Origin: GCA-2746605 sp963710615
GTDB taxonomy: Bacteria; Bacteroidota; Ignavibacteria; Ignavibacteriales; Melioribacteraceae
Length of the DNA: 64,000 bases
Direction of reading: 5' to 3'
NCBI GenBank assembly: GCA_963710615.1
Contig: CAVQBF010000001.1
Location: forward strand, 310,001 to 374,000
Part shown: positions 1 to 9,337 of the stretch, piece after piece
Numbering within the stretch: position 1 is the first letter of the stretch
How the letters are laid out: every line of letters begins with the position of its first letter
Translations under genes and position numbers: made by a program
Notes under the pieces: generated by a model
Told to the model about the DNA's origin: nothing
Database searches by the model: none
What the model saw: the letters and a program-made list of their open reading frames with translations, nothing else

Positions 1-69
1 CTCCCTACCATTGGATTGCCAAAAATGATGGCAGCTTTAAGCTGGGTAGAAGACATACTTGAGAAATAA
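1..69 (+). CDS. 3' end of an unidentified gene
   Basis: Frame 1 is open from the window edge to a TAA at 67-69 and encodes 22 residues ending W-V-E-D-I-L-E-K. The stop overlaps the ATG of the next gene (TAATG), so it is probably translationally coupled to the potassium transporter gene. Too little is visible to name a family. Confidence 0.55.
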   Translation, partial: LPTIGLPKMMAALSWVEDILEK

Positions 70-1457
70 TGAGTTCTATTGTGAAGTTGATATTTGGTAT
101 TATCTATAAACATATCTCTAAATTAACTCCACAGAGTTTATTATTAGTTTCGTTTGCAATAGTAATATTTATTGGATCAATATTATTAATGCAGCCATTT
201 TCGCTCCAACAAGATCAAATAAGTTTTGTTGATGCGCTTTTTACTTCGGCTTCAGCAACTTGTGTAACAGGATTAACAGTAGTTGATACTGGTTCATTTT
301 TCTCTTCCAGTGGCCAATTAATCATACTTCTCCTCATTCAAATAGGTGGAATTGGAGTAATGTCTTTTTCAGTCCTTTTTTTATTCTTTGTAAGGGGAAA
401 ATTTGGTATTGGCGGAAGAGAAATTATTCAAGAGACACTTTCCTTTTTTGGAACCCTTGATATAGGGGCACTGCTTAAATCAGTATTCGTATTTACATTA
501 ACAATAGAATTAATAGGTGCTGTTCTTCTTTCAGCTAGGTTTGCTTTTGATATGCCTTTTAATGAGGCAATTTACAACGGCATATTCCATTCTATATCTG
601 CATTTTGTAATGCGGGTTTTAGCTTGTTCCCTAATAGCCTCATTAATTATCAGTCTGATATATATATTAATTTGGTAATTTCTTTTTTAATAATAAGTGG
701 TGGAATTGGTTTTATAGTATTTTTTGAAATCAAAAAAATATTTACTAAAAAGCTTTCTTTAAGAGATCTATCGCTCCATTCTAAAGTTGTGATAAATGTA
801 TCACTTATCCTTATTCTAATTGGATCTCTTTTTATTTTTATATTTGAGTATCATGTCTCGATGGATGGTATGGATTTAGGCAATAAAATTATGGCATCAA
901 TTTTTCAGTCAATAAGTTCGAGAACAGCAGGATTTAATACTCTCGATCTAAATTCACTTTCTATGCCCTCATTATTTTTCTTAAGTACATTAATGTTTAT
1001 TGGTGCCTCTCCAGCATCAACGGGGGGAGGAATAAAAACTGTAACTTTAGCAGTTTTAATTGCCTTTATTAGATCGAAAATAAAAGATTCAAAAAATGTA
1101 AATTTAGCTCATAATACTCTTCCGTTCAGAGTTGTATCAAAAGCAATAGTTGTTATTGTATTTGCAATTACTATTATTGTATTGTTCTCCTTTCTTATTT
1201 CAATTACTGAATTAAATCATATCCCTTTTCATCAGAATGGGGATAGATTTTTAGAAATATTTTTTGAAGTTGTTTCAGCCTTTGGAACAGTTGGGTTATC
1301 AACAGGTATAACTGTTGATTTTTCAATTATTGGAAGACTACTAATAATTATATTAATGTTTGCTGGAAGAGTAGGACCTTTGACAATTGCTACAGCGATT
1401 GGTACAAAAAATAAAAAAGATATTAAATATGCAGAAGATAATATACTAGTTGGGTAA
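69..1457 (+). CDS. ktrB: KtrB/TrkH-type potassium uptake channel subunit
   Basis: This is the membrane subunit of a KtrAB/TrkAH potassium uptake system. The 462-residue protein is very hydrophobic and shows the four-fold M1-P-M2 arrangement of the family. The selectivity-filter loops are near CVTGL (65-69), CNAGF (180-184), RTAGF (285-289) and GTVGL (406-410), each keeping the conserved filter glycine. A PASTGGGIKT stretch (about 315-324) is characteristic of the third repeat and gating region. The length fits KtrB. The start overlaps the upstream stop by one base, and the regulatory subunit gene follows after three bases, so the three probably form one operon. Whether Na+ or H+ drives uptake cannot be read from the sequence. 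Confidence 0.93.
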   Translation: MSSIVKLIFGIIYKHISKLTPQSLLLVSFAIVIFIGSILLMQPFSLQQDQISFVDALFTSASATCVTGLTVVDTGSFFSSSGQLIILLLIQIGGIGVMSFSVLFLFFVRGKFGIGGREIIQETLSFFGTLDIGALLKSVFVFTLTIELIGAVLLSARFAFDMPFNEAIYNGIFHSISAFCNAGFSLFPNSLINYQSDIYINLVISFLIISGGIGFIVFFEIKKIFTKKLSLRDLSLHSKVVINVSLILILIGSLFIFIFEYHVSMDGMDLGNKIMASIFQSISSRTAGFNTLDLNSLSMPSLFFLSTLMFIGASPASTGGGIKTVTLAVLIAFIRSKIKDSKNVNLAHNTLPFRVVSKAIVVIVFAITIIVLFSFLISITELNHIPFHQNGDRFLEIFFEVVSAFGTVGLSTGITVDFSIIGRLLIIILMFAGRVGPLTIATAIGTKNKKDIKYAEDNILVG

Positions 1458-1460
1458 AAA

Positions 1461-2117
1461 ATGAAAAATATAGCAATAATCGGTTTAAGTAGTTTTGGCT
1501 ACTATCTATGTGAAGCATTAAATAAATATGGATTTAATATCATGGCTATTGATATTGATGAGACTATTGTTCAGAAAGTTAAACCGTTTGTCAGAAAAGC
1601 AATAATTGGGGACGCGAGAGATAAGGTATTTTTAATGCAGCTAGGCATAGAAGATTTTGACACGGTAATTATATCTGTTGGCAGTAAAATGGATTCAAGC
1701 ATTCTAATTACATTATATATGAAAGAATTGAAAATAAATGAAATTATTGCAAAAGCAAACAATGAAGATCATGCAAAAATATTGGAAAAAATAGGAGCAA
1801 CTAAAATTATCTTTCCCGAGAGGGATATGGGATTAAGAATGGCTCATACAATTGCTTCTCCAAACTTTTTAGAATTCATTCCTCTTACAGAGGGATTTAG
1901 TTTAATAGAAGTATGCCCGCCTAATGAGTGGATTGGGAAAAAATTGAAAGAGATTGATGTTAGAGTAAAATATCATGTACAAATTACAATGATTAGAGAA
2001 ATTGTTCCATCAAGGGTTGTCATTCCTGACGGTAATTTTATTTTTAAGGATAGTGATATTTTATATATTATTGGAGAAAATGAAAGTATAATAAATTTTC
2101 AAAATACTATTAGATAA
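1461..2117 (+). CDS. ktrA: KtrA/TrkA-type regulatory subunit (RCK domain)
   Basis: This is the cytoplasmic regulatory partner of the preceding channel. It has 218 residues: an N-terminal Rossmann-type RCK domain with a nucleotide-binding glycine motif (IIGLSSFG, 6-13) and an acidic residue at the end of beta-2 (D31), followed by an RCK-C (TrkA-C) domain from about residue 135. In this family ATP/ADP or NAD(H) binding by an octameric ring gates the channel. A single RCK-N/RCK-C unit matches KtrA rather than the duplicated enterobacterial TrkA. The gene begins three bases after ktrB. Confidence 0.92.
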   Translation: MKNIAIIGLSSFGYYLCEALNKYGFNIMAIDIDETIVQKVKPFVRKAIIGDARDKVFLMQLGIEDFDTVIISVGSKMDSSILITLYMKELKINEIIAKANNEDHAKILEKIGATKIIFPERDMGLRMAHTIASPNFLEFIPLTEGFSLIEVCPPNEWIGKKLKEIDVRVKYHVQITMIREIVPSRVVIPDGNFIFKDSDILYIIGENESIINFQNTIR

Positions 2118-2427
2118 TTATTCTATAGGTTTTTACTTACAATATCCAGAAATTGATCCTCTATTGGATAATAGAGAATTGACCTAATTAAGTCTACTAT
2201 TGAACACCTAAATTCGATTCGGCATTTAGTAAAACTAGGAAGAGTAATCAATCTACAAATACAAATTATTTGCTTTCTGTAATCTAGCAAATAACAAAAG
2301 TTAGATTTTCCTCATTTATTTTCCAACAAATAATCTGACACTTAAAAAAACAACCACAATTTTTTTATTATTATTTCACTTATAACTATTTTAAACAATA
2401 AATAAAAATAATTATGGATATAGCTGG
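2118..2427. other. Intergenic gap, 310 bp
   Basis: This AT-rich gap separates the KtrAB genes from the next cluster. Its only structure is an inverted repeat at 2159-2176 (CTCTATT, GGAT loop, AATAGAG) without a following T tract, so it is not a convincing terminator. No small ORF with a ribosome-binding site was seen. It presumably contains the promoter of the TPR-protein gene. Confidence 0.4.
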
Positions 2428-3594
2428 ATGAGTGAAGAAATTCTAAAACCCATTAGTGTAATGACTAACGATGAACTCTTATCGGTAATTACTGTTGATA
2501 GAGAGAATTTTAACGAGGAATATAAATCCAAGGTTGCGAATGAATTACAGCAGAGAGGAATTAATCTGGAGAAAAAATTTAAAACTGCTAGGTTTAAATT
2601 AAATCTCAAAGAAGTTGAAGAGGTTGATGTTATAGAAGCATTTGAAAAAATCTCTCTTCTGAAAAATTCTCTCGATATTTTAAACTTTATCAATTATATG
2701 AATGAACATTTTGCAGTGCAAAAAAACGAAAACCAGTTTGTTGTGCATCATCACTCACCAAAGTCTGGTTTCTCATCATTTTTCTTAGATAATGAAGCCG
2801 AACTCAAAAACTCCTTGCAAAATTTCTTTGAACTCAATAATTGGTTGCCTGAAGATGTTGAGGTAATTGCACATTGGGAGACATTTGTCGAATCAACCTC
2901 TTCCGACTATATCCTAAAGTTAGCAGAATTAATGGATAAAAGTGACATTAGTTATTGTATTAATTCTTCTCAGAATATACGTTTCAATTCATTTAAATCT
3001 CCATATTCTATTGTATTACCTTTAGATGAACTGAAGGAAGCTGAAGATGTATTTGAAAAAATGGAACAGTTAAAAGAAAGTCTACATAAAAAGCTGGAAG
3101 AAGCTGAGAGTAAAGAAGATGTTGATTTACAGCTTGAAATATTATCAGAGATGGAATCTATTACTCCTGAAGATCCATTAGTTTACTATAACAGGGCACA
3201 ATTGTTAGATGAAAAGGGAGATTATCAAAATGCTTCGGATGCTCTGATTGAGTCATTTAATATTGAAATGAGTAATGGAGCCGTTGATGATATTGAAGAT
3301 ATAGAAAATTATTTAGTTGAAATACTTGATAAGGTTGAAAGTAAATTAAATATATTACATTGCCTTGCAACAATTTATGCATTTAAGGGCGAAGTTGATA
3401 ATGCATTTGAATATTATAAAAAAATAATAGAGTTAGATGAGAATGACGCAATGGCTCACCTACACTTGGGACATCATTATTATTCAAATACAGAGGATGA
3501 TGATAAAGTAAAAATTCATTTTAAGAAATTTATGGAACTGGAACCGGAAAGCGAAGAACGCGAATCTATTGAAGAAATATTAAATAATTTATGA
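2428..3594 (+). CDS. TPR protein with DUF2007-like domain
   Basis: A 388-residue soluble acidic protein without a signal peptide. The N-terminal 50 residues look helical. Residues about 155-215 resemble the short DUF2007 'putative signal transducing' fold. The C-terminal half contains tetratricopeptide repeats: one around 245-280 (YYNRAQLLDEKGDY) and two around 310-380 (AFEYYKKIIELDEND and AHLHLGHHYY). TPRs are protein-interaction scaffolds, so a partner-binding or assembly role is likely, but no enzymatic motif is visible. It runs in the same direction as the cold-shock-domain gene about 90 bases downstream. Confidence 0.7.
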   Translation: MSEEILKPISVMTNDELLSVITVDRENFNEEYKSKVANELQQRGINLEKKFKTARFKLNLKEVEEVDVIEAFEKISLLKNSLDILNFINYMNEHFAVQKNENQFVVHHHSPKSGFSSFFLDNEAELKNSLQNFFELNNWLPEDVEVIAHWETFVESTSSDYILKLAELMDKSDISYCINSSQNIRFNSFKSPYSIVLPLDELKEAEDVFEKMEQLKESLHKKLEEAESKEDVDLQLEILSEMESITPEDPLVYYNRAQLLDEKGDYQNASDALIESFNIEMSNGAVDDIEDIENYLVEILDKVESKLNILHCLATIYAFKGEVDNAFEYYKKIIELDENDAMAHLHLGHHYYSNTEDDDKVKIHFKKFMELEPESEERESIEEILNNL

Positions 3595-3687
3595 TATAAA
3601 AGATAGTTGATATAAAATGGATTGCTTTGTCATATCGAAATTAGCGATTCTTTGCGATTGTGATATCTTCAACTTACTAGAAGTATA

Positions 3688-4248
3688 ATGCTTATGGAAA
3701 AAGAACTCTTAGATTTTTGTAGAGTAAAAAAAATATATGATAAAGGTTTCGGATTTCTTTCAAGTATCAACCATCAGCAAGATGTTTTTTTTCATTTTTC
3801 TAAAATCAAGGATGAGAAAGTAAGAGAAGAATTGGAAAAACTAAAACGGGGAACGGTTTATATTTACTATACTTCACAGAAAAAGGATGATAAACGTAAA
3901 GTAGCAAGAATGTGGTTGAAGTTGAAAAATGTTCCCGACTATTTAGTCCCAGATTTTAAATTAAAGATTATTGAAGAGCTGAATGAAGGTAACACGAATG
4001 TTTTTGAGCTTACGCATGTAATTAAGGAATTAAAAATTTTGGAACATATTTTTAAAGAAGATTTTGAACTCGTTCTTAGATCAAAGAAAATTAATAGCAA
4101 TCCATCAGTTGTAAAGCAAATTTTAAAAGATGATGAATTAAGTTGCTTTGATGACATTGATGAATATTTCAATTCGATAAGAGATCAAAAAATTGAAAGT
4201 GATATTTGGATTGCGGAAATTCTTGACAAGATTTATAGTAAAATATAA
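3688..4248 (+). CDS. Cold-shock-domain protein with unknown C-terminal extension
   Basis: 186 residues. The first ~75 form a cold-shock/OB-fold nucleic-acid-binding domain: VKKIYDKGFGFLSS resembles the RNP1 region (K-G-x-G-F) and DVFFHFSKI the RNP2 region (D-V-F-x-H). Classical Csp proteins are ~70 residues, so this one has an extra ~110-residue charged, helical extension that I do not recognise. Two starts are possible (ATG 3688 and ATG 3694) with no strong Shine-Dalgarno to choose between them. It is probably an RNA- or ssDNA-binding protein; the extension may add a partner or dimerisation surface. Confidence 0.72.
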   Translation: MLMEKELLDFCRVKKIYDKGFGFLSSINHQQDVFFHFSKIKDEKVREELEKLKRGTVYIYYTSQKKDDKRKVARMWLKLKNVPDYLVPDFKLKIIEELNEGNTNVFELTHVIKELKILEHIFKEDFELVLRSKKINSNPSVVKQILKDDELSCFDDIDEYFNSIRDQKIESDIWIAEILDKIYSKI

Positions 4249-4524
4249 ATCACTAATAAGAAATTATTGGAAATTTCTCTTCATTCACCAATTTGAACTT
4301 ATATAGAAATAACATTCTTGTGGTCCATTTTGTTTAAGCATTCAGCAGAAATTTTCTATTTTGCCACCACTCTAATATTTTTATATTTTTTTTCTTGGGT
4401 TAAATTTTCTTCAAAATATTATTTTGAATCATTATTTTCACTTTCATCAATTTTATTAATAAAATCACTAATTATTCTATTTTGGTTATTTTGAAAATAT
4501 TATTATAAATATTTAGAGAAAATT

Positions 4525-5502
4525 ATGAAAATAAATATTACCCTAACTTTACTAATATTAATTTTTATTATTCAACTTTCATTTGCTCAAGACGAAGAAT
4601 CTATATTTGAAAAATATATTCCAACTTATTATAAAATTGATGGATACAACATTAACATCGAAACCTTAGGAGAAGGTGATCCAATAATTTTTATTGCCGG
4701 GGGTCCGGGAAATTCCCATGATTATATGCAAGGTAATTTTGGACAATATTATAAAACCAATAAAGTAATATTTATAGATTTTCTTGGAAGGGGATTATCG
4801 GAGGATGCTAAAGATATATCAGAGTATTCTGTTGATGGTGATGTTGAATTACTGGAAGAAATAAGAAAAATTTTGAACTTGGATAAAATTTCCATTGTCG
4901 GACACTCTTACGGAACTGTCCCGGCCCAGGCTTATGCAATTAAATATCCCAGACATTTAGACAAAATGGTTTTGATTAATGGTTTCCATAGCGGCGAAAT
5001 GTGGCAGGCAAATTGTGATAGTTATAACCATTATGCCAAAACTCACTTCCCGGAACTCTGGGGAAAAGTTGATTCACTGAGATCTTTGGGTTATGTTTCA
5101 AGCGATTCAGTTTTCAGCAAGCTTTATGGAAGTTTCCCTGTTAAGTATGTTTACTACCATAATACTAAGTTAAATCAAAACGTTCCGAAATTGAAATTCA
5201 GGGGAATGAACACAGATGTTTACTATGCGATTATTGGAAGAGATGCTGATTTTTTCGTCGGCGGCAGTATGATTGAGTTAGATTTTAGAAGGAGACTCAA
5301 AGATATAACTGCGAAAACTCTAATCATTGCGGGAAGATATGATGGTGTCTCTACTCCGGAATATGCTATTCAATACAAAAGATTTATGCCTCAAGCAAAA
5401 TTTGTAATGTTTGAACAAAGCGGGCACAATCCTTACTTGGAAGAACCGGAAAAGTTCTACAATCTATTTGAAGATTTTTTTGGTATAAATGAGAATAAGT
5501 AA
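4525..5502 (+). CDS. Secreted alpha/beta hydrolase, proline-iminopeptidase-like
   Basis: 325 residues with an N-terminal signal peptide (hydrophobic core 5-20, predicted cleavage after F-A-Q). The mature protein has the S33-type alpha/beta hydrolase layout: oxyanion GGPG motif (59-62), nucleophile elbow GHSYG with Ser128, acid Asp273 (GRYDG) and His301 (SGHNP). A GGPG plus GHSYG combination is typical of proline iminopeptidases and related tripeptidyl aminopeptidases, so release of N-terminal residues from peptides in the periplasm is the best guess. An esterase is possible. The next gene is convergent, ten bases away. Confidence 0.82.
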   Translation: MKINITLTLLILIFIIQLSFAQDEESIFEKYIPTYYKIDGYNINIETLGEGDPIIFIAGGPGNSHDYMQGNFGQYYKTNKVIFIDFLGRGLSEDAKDISEYSVDGDVELLEEIRKILNLDKISIVGHSYGTVPAQAYAIKYPRHLDKMVLINGFHSGEMWQANCDSYNHYAKTHFPELWGKVDSLRSLGYVSSDSVFSKLYGSFPVKYVYYHNTKLNQNVPKLKFRGMNTDVYYAIIGRDADFFVGGSMIELDFRRRLKDITAKTLIIAGRYDGVSTPEYAIQYKRFMPQAKFVMFEQSGHNPYLEEPEKFYNLFEDFFGINENK

Positions 5503-5511
5503 TTAAAAGGT

Positions 5512-7665
5512 TTACAGAACTATTTCCATGCTTATAAAATAATTCCTATCCGAAGCAGGTTCAAAAAAGTTAGCGCCAAAAGCATTTGGCACAATAGAAC
5601 CATTGTATCTTTCATTAAAAATATTTTTTACTACTAGATTTAACTTAAGTGAATATTGTTTATAATTTATTGTAAAGTTAGAATTGAAATCAACCTTAAA
5701 ATAGCTATCATTTACATAATTACTTTTTCCTAATTCTGTTCCAGGAAGCGCTCCGTTATAGTCATTTGTGTAGTATTGATCTACCCAATTTACATTTATC
5801 CCCATATAAAAATTTTTTGTAAAATTATTTTGTATGGATAAAGATGCTCTGTGGTTTGGTATACCCGGCAAATATTTATTTTTCAACTGAAGATTTATTG
5901 GCTCATTTTCAAATACTTGGGTTATAATATAATCAGAGAATTTAAAATGCAAAAAGCTGAAAGATGAAACTAACTTAAAATTTTCAGAAGCGAAATATTC
6001 TAATTGAAAATCAGTCCCAATATTATAGGCTTTCCCAACATTGCGGTAGTATGTAATTTCTTGCGGTGATTCATAACTAACAAGCATATCGTAAAAATTC
6101 ATATAAAAAATTGAAAGAGTGGAATACAAATTTAATTGCTGCATCCAGCCTTTTATACCCAATTCGATATTGTTGACTTTCTCTGGCAAGAGGTTTTCAT
6201 TAAATCCACCTTCTTCAATTGGATTATTGCTTAATTCATTTATTGTAGGAGTTTGAAAACCGGATGAGTAATTACCGTAGATGTTTATATTATTTGACAA
6301 TCTAAAATTATATCCCAGCATATAGCTCAAATTATTCATATTAGTGTGATTCTTCAAATTAGAAGAATTTGCGTTAAAGTTATTGTTAATATCAAACTGG
6401 TAATCATCAAATCGTATTCCTGTAAATAGCGAAAAACTTCTACTAAGCTTGTATTGTAAGTGAGAAAACACTCCTAAACTACCTACACTTTCGTCTTGAT
6501 TAATTAAAATATCCGTGTAATTAATTTCGTTTAATAATTTGTTTGGTTCAACACTTTCAAATTCATCAACACCTTCGTTGATATATTCTTTTCTTCTATC
6601 CAATTGATTTTCAAAATCAATCCCAACTAGAAACACCAACTCATTATCAAGAAATTTGGTTTTATGATTATATTCAGTTCTAATGCCGCCAAATAATCTG
6701 TCTAATTTAATAAATCTTCCGGGAATTGAATTTTTTAATGTTCTGCTGGCAAAATAAATTGTTGATTCTATCTTAGAGTTTGTGTTGAAATAATAGTTTA
6801 AAATTATCCCACTCTGCAATTGATCTAGCTTCTTTCCCAATCCAAATTTATAAACAGGAAAACGAACCGTGGAAGGATTTGACTCTGCATCAATTTTATT
6901 AAGAGTGCTAGGATTGAGAAGATAAGGTGAATTGAAATAGTTAGCGATAAGTGAAATATTAAATCTGTCTGAGACACTATAATGCGAGATAAAATTCATT
7001 CCGTAATATTTTGATTGGGAATGCTCTCTGAAGCCATCTTGCTTAGCAGAATAAACATTAACTTTTGCTTGAATTTTTTCACTAAAATTTAAACCTGTAC
7101 TCAAACTGATTTTATTAAACCCAAAACTTCCAAAGGTTACCCTGGGATTAAAAATATAATCACGATTGAGTTGTTTTTTACTAGTTATTAAAATTACACC
7201 GCCAAGTGCATTGCCGTAAAGCACTGAGCTTGGCCCTTTCAGTATCTCAATATTTTCAATATCATCAACATCAAGATTATTAATCTGTGATTGACCATCA
7301 GTGAAAGTAAGTGGAACTCCATCCAAAAATATTTTTATGCCCCTTATTCCAAATTGAGATCTTGCACCAATTCCTCTAATTGTAATTTTATCCCCCTGAG
7401 ACAAATTATTTCTATTGTTGACAAATATACCAGCTTGAGAATTTAATATATTTTCAAGGGAAGTTGGATTTAAATAATTTTGAATTGTCTTTAGCTCAAT
7501 TAAATCAATAGAAAAGGGGGCTTCATTTAAATGAAGTGAGTAACGGGTTGATTCAACAAGCACTGAATCCGTTGTATATTTTAAGATGGAGTTAGAGCTA
7601 TCTTGCGCAGAAATAATTAAGAATAAACTTAATTGAAGCGCAGCAATTAAAATAGCAACATTCAT
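5512..7665 (-). CDS. TonB-dependent outer membrane receptor, PqqU/YncD-like
   Basis: 717 residues: signal peptide (1-20), plug domain (~45-170) and a 22-strand-type barrel ending in the aromatic-rich outer-membrane C-terminus. The plug contains the features that distinguish the PQQ receptor YncD/PqqU in my memory of that family: a Q-x-D-x-I-x-I-R-G-x-G-A-R-S stretch, then F-G-I-R-G, D-G-V-P, D-G-Q-S-Q and GPSSVLYGNALGGVI. It lacks the N-terminal carboxypeptidase-like domain of SusC proteins, which argues against glycan import. It lies 12 bases downstream of a PQQ-type dehydrogenase on the same strand, supporting PQQ as ligand. A siderophore or other small ligand remains possible. Confidence 0.85.
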   Translation of the reverse strand: MNVAILIAALQLSLFLIISAQDSSNSILKYTTDSVLVESTRYSLHLNEAPFSIDLIELKTIQNYLNPTSLENILNSQAGIFVNNRNNLSQGDKITIRGIGARSQFGIRGIKIFLDGVPLTFTDGQSQINNLDVDDIENIEILKGPSSVLYGNALGGVILITSKKQLNRDYIFNPRVTFGSFGFNKISLSTGLNFSEKIQAKVNVYSAKQDGFREHSQSKYYGMNFISHYSVSDRFNISLIANYFNSPYLLNPSTLNKIDAESNPSTVRFPVYKFGLGKKLDQLQSGIILNYYFNTNSKIESTIYFASRTLKNSIPGRFIKLDRLFGGIRTEYNHKTKFLDNELVFLVGIDFENQLDRRKEYINEGVDEFESVEPNKLLNEINYTDILINQDESVGSLGVFSHLQYKLSRSFSLFTGIRFDDYQFDINNNFNANSSNLKNHTNMNNLSYMLGYNFRLSNNINIYGNYSSGFQTPTINELSNNPIEEGGFNENLLPEKVNNIELGIKGWMQQLNLYSTLSIFYMNFYDMLVSYESPQEITYYRNVGKAYNIGTDFQLEYFASENFKLVSSFSFLHFKFSDYIITQVFENEPINLQLKNKYLPGIPNHRASLSIQNNFTKNFYMGINVNWVDQYYTNDYNGALPGTELGKSNYVNDSYFKVDFNSNFTINYKQYSLKLNLVVKNIFNERYNGSIVPNAFGANFFEPASDRNYFISMEIVL

Positions 7666-7677
7666 TTTGGGAGAAAC

Positions 7678-9069
7678 TTAGTTATTTGGAACAAGCCTTA
7701 CAATTTTATCTGGAGAATTTAGTGCCAAATAAATTGCTCCGTTTGGTGAAACCGAAACATCTCTAACTCTTCCGCCATCCTTAAATATGATTTCTTGATG
7801 AATTACTCTGTCATCTTCTATATCTAAAAGCCTTACTTCTTCATATTTTAGAGCACCGACAACAAGATGATTTTCCCATTTCGGAAAGAGATTGCCTGTA
7901 TAAAAATCAATGCCACAGACAGCAATAGAAGGACGCCAGAAAAGAACCGGAACTTCCATACCTGGTAATTTCACATGTTCACTACTCACCGAACCGTCGT
8001 AATTTCTTCCATAAGTAATTTTATCCCAACCGTAATTTTTACCAGATTTAATTATATTAATTTCATCACCACCTTTTTGTCCATGTTCACTTTCCCATAG
8101 TTCGCCAGTTTCGGGGTTAACTGCTAATCCTTGTGCATTTCTATTGCCGAATGAGAAAATACTTCTTACTGTATTTTCATCATCGATAAATGGATTATCT
8201 GCAGGTATTGTTCCATCTAGGTTTATTCTATGAATTTTACCATTTGGTCTGCTTAAATCTTGAGCGTGTTCTCTTTGTCCTCTATCACCTATTGAGAAGA
8301 AGAGATGACCATTATCATCAAATATAATCCGACAGCCAAAGTGATGACGTGAATCTATATAATGTTCTTCCTTTGCTTGGTAAATAGTTTGTTCATTAGT
8401 CCACGTATTTCCTTCAATTTTACCGCGCACTAATTTAGTCATTCCTTTGCCGTCAATATCATGACTGAATGATAAATAAATCCAGCCATTTTCTTTATAA
8501 TTGGGATCGACAGCTACGCCAAGCATACCACCTTGTCCAGAATATCTAACTTCCGGAGTACCGCTTAAAGGTGAGGATAATTTACCATTTTTAATTATTC
8601 TTACTCCGCCTGCTTTTTCGGTAACAATTATTTCGTCCTCAGAAATGAAGCTAATACCCCAAGGTTCTTCAACCTCATCAGTAATCATCTCAACTTTTAA
8701 TTCATAATCAAAAGTTTCAACGACATCCTCAACCTTATATTCCGGAGTTTTAAAAGGCTTAGTTTTTTCTTTAATAAAATAGACAAGATCATTAATTTGA
8801 TCATCTGAGAGGACATTACCGAAAGACGGCATGCCGCTCTCTATTATACCTTTGCTTATACTATTAGCAATTTCTTCATTACTGCTTCCAAACTGCCATT
8901 TACCGTCTGCGAGACTTTTAGCCATTCCCCCTTGAAAATTTGCTCCATGGCAGGTAGCGCAATATTGAGAATAGATTTTTTCATTACTAGATGCATTATT
9001 ACTAAAGAAACCAATAATCAAAAAACTTAATGAAGCAAGTGCTGTAAGGATGATTAAAAATCTTTTCAT
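7678..9069 (-). CDS. Cytochrome c-fused PQQ-dependent aldose sugar dehydrogenase
   Basis: A periplasmic enzyme oxidising sugars at C1 with PQQ. After the signal peptide comes a class I cytochrome c domain with heme motif CATCH and an axial Met expected near GMPSFG. A six-bladed beta-propeller of the GSDH/YliI soluble aldose dehydrogenase family follows, with typical stretches WGISF, RHHFGCRI, GNRNAQGLA and ESEHGQKGGDEIN. Fusing the electron acceptor heme to the dehydrogenase would pass electrons directly to the respiratory chain. I place the start at the ATG ending at 9069 because AGAGAA precedes it and the signal peptide begins there. An in-frame ATG at 9090 has no ribosome-binding site. It forms an operon with the downstream TonB receptor. 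Confidence 0.88.
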   Translation of the reverse strand: MKRFLIILTALASLSFLIIGFFSNNASSNEKIYSQYCATCHGANFQGGMAKSLADGKWQFGSSNEEIANSISKGIIESGMPSFGNVLSDDQINDLVYFIKEKTKPFKTPEYKVEDVVETFDYELKVEMITDEVEEPWGISFISEDEIIVTEKAGGVRIIKNGKLSSPLSGTPEVRYSGQGGMLGVAVDPNYKENGWIYLSFSHDIDGKGMTKLVRGKIEGNTWTNEQTIYQAKEEHYIDSRHHFGCRIIFDDNGHLFFSIGDRGQREHAQDLSRPNGKIHRINLDGTIPADNPFIDDENTVRSIFSFGNRNAQGLAVNPETGELWESEHGQKGGDEINIIKSGKNYGWDKITYGRNYDGSVSSEHVKLPGMEVPVLFWRPSIAVCGIDFYTGNLFPKWENHLVVGALKYEEVRLLDIEDDRVIHQEIIFKDGGRVRDVSVSPNGAIYLALNSPDKIVRLVPNN

Positions 9070-9337
9070 AATTTTCTCTTTCTGTTTCATAACTTTTATT
9101 AGAAGGTGGAATTATATTTGCTCCAAAGATAAAAAATAAATTCTGGCAATTCCATTAGTAATGAGAGATTATAGTTAGATCCAATTCCAAATTACATTTG
9201 GATAAACTTTTTGCTTCGTGTCTGCAAATAATATTAAAGAGTAAAAAATATATTAATATTTTAGTTCGATTATTTTTTATAATTTGATGGTGAACTTTAC
9301 TCAATAATAATCTAAAAGAAATGTATGTACTGTAAAA

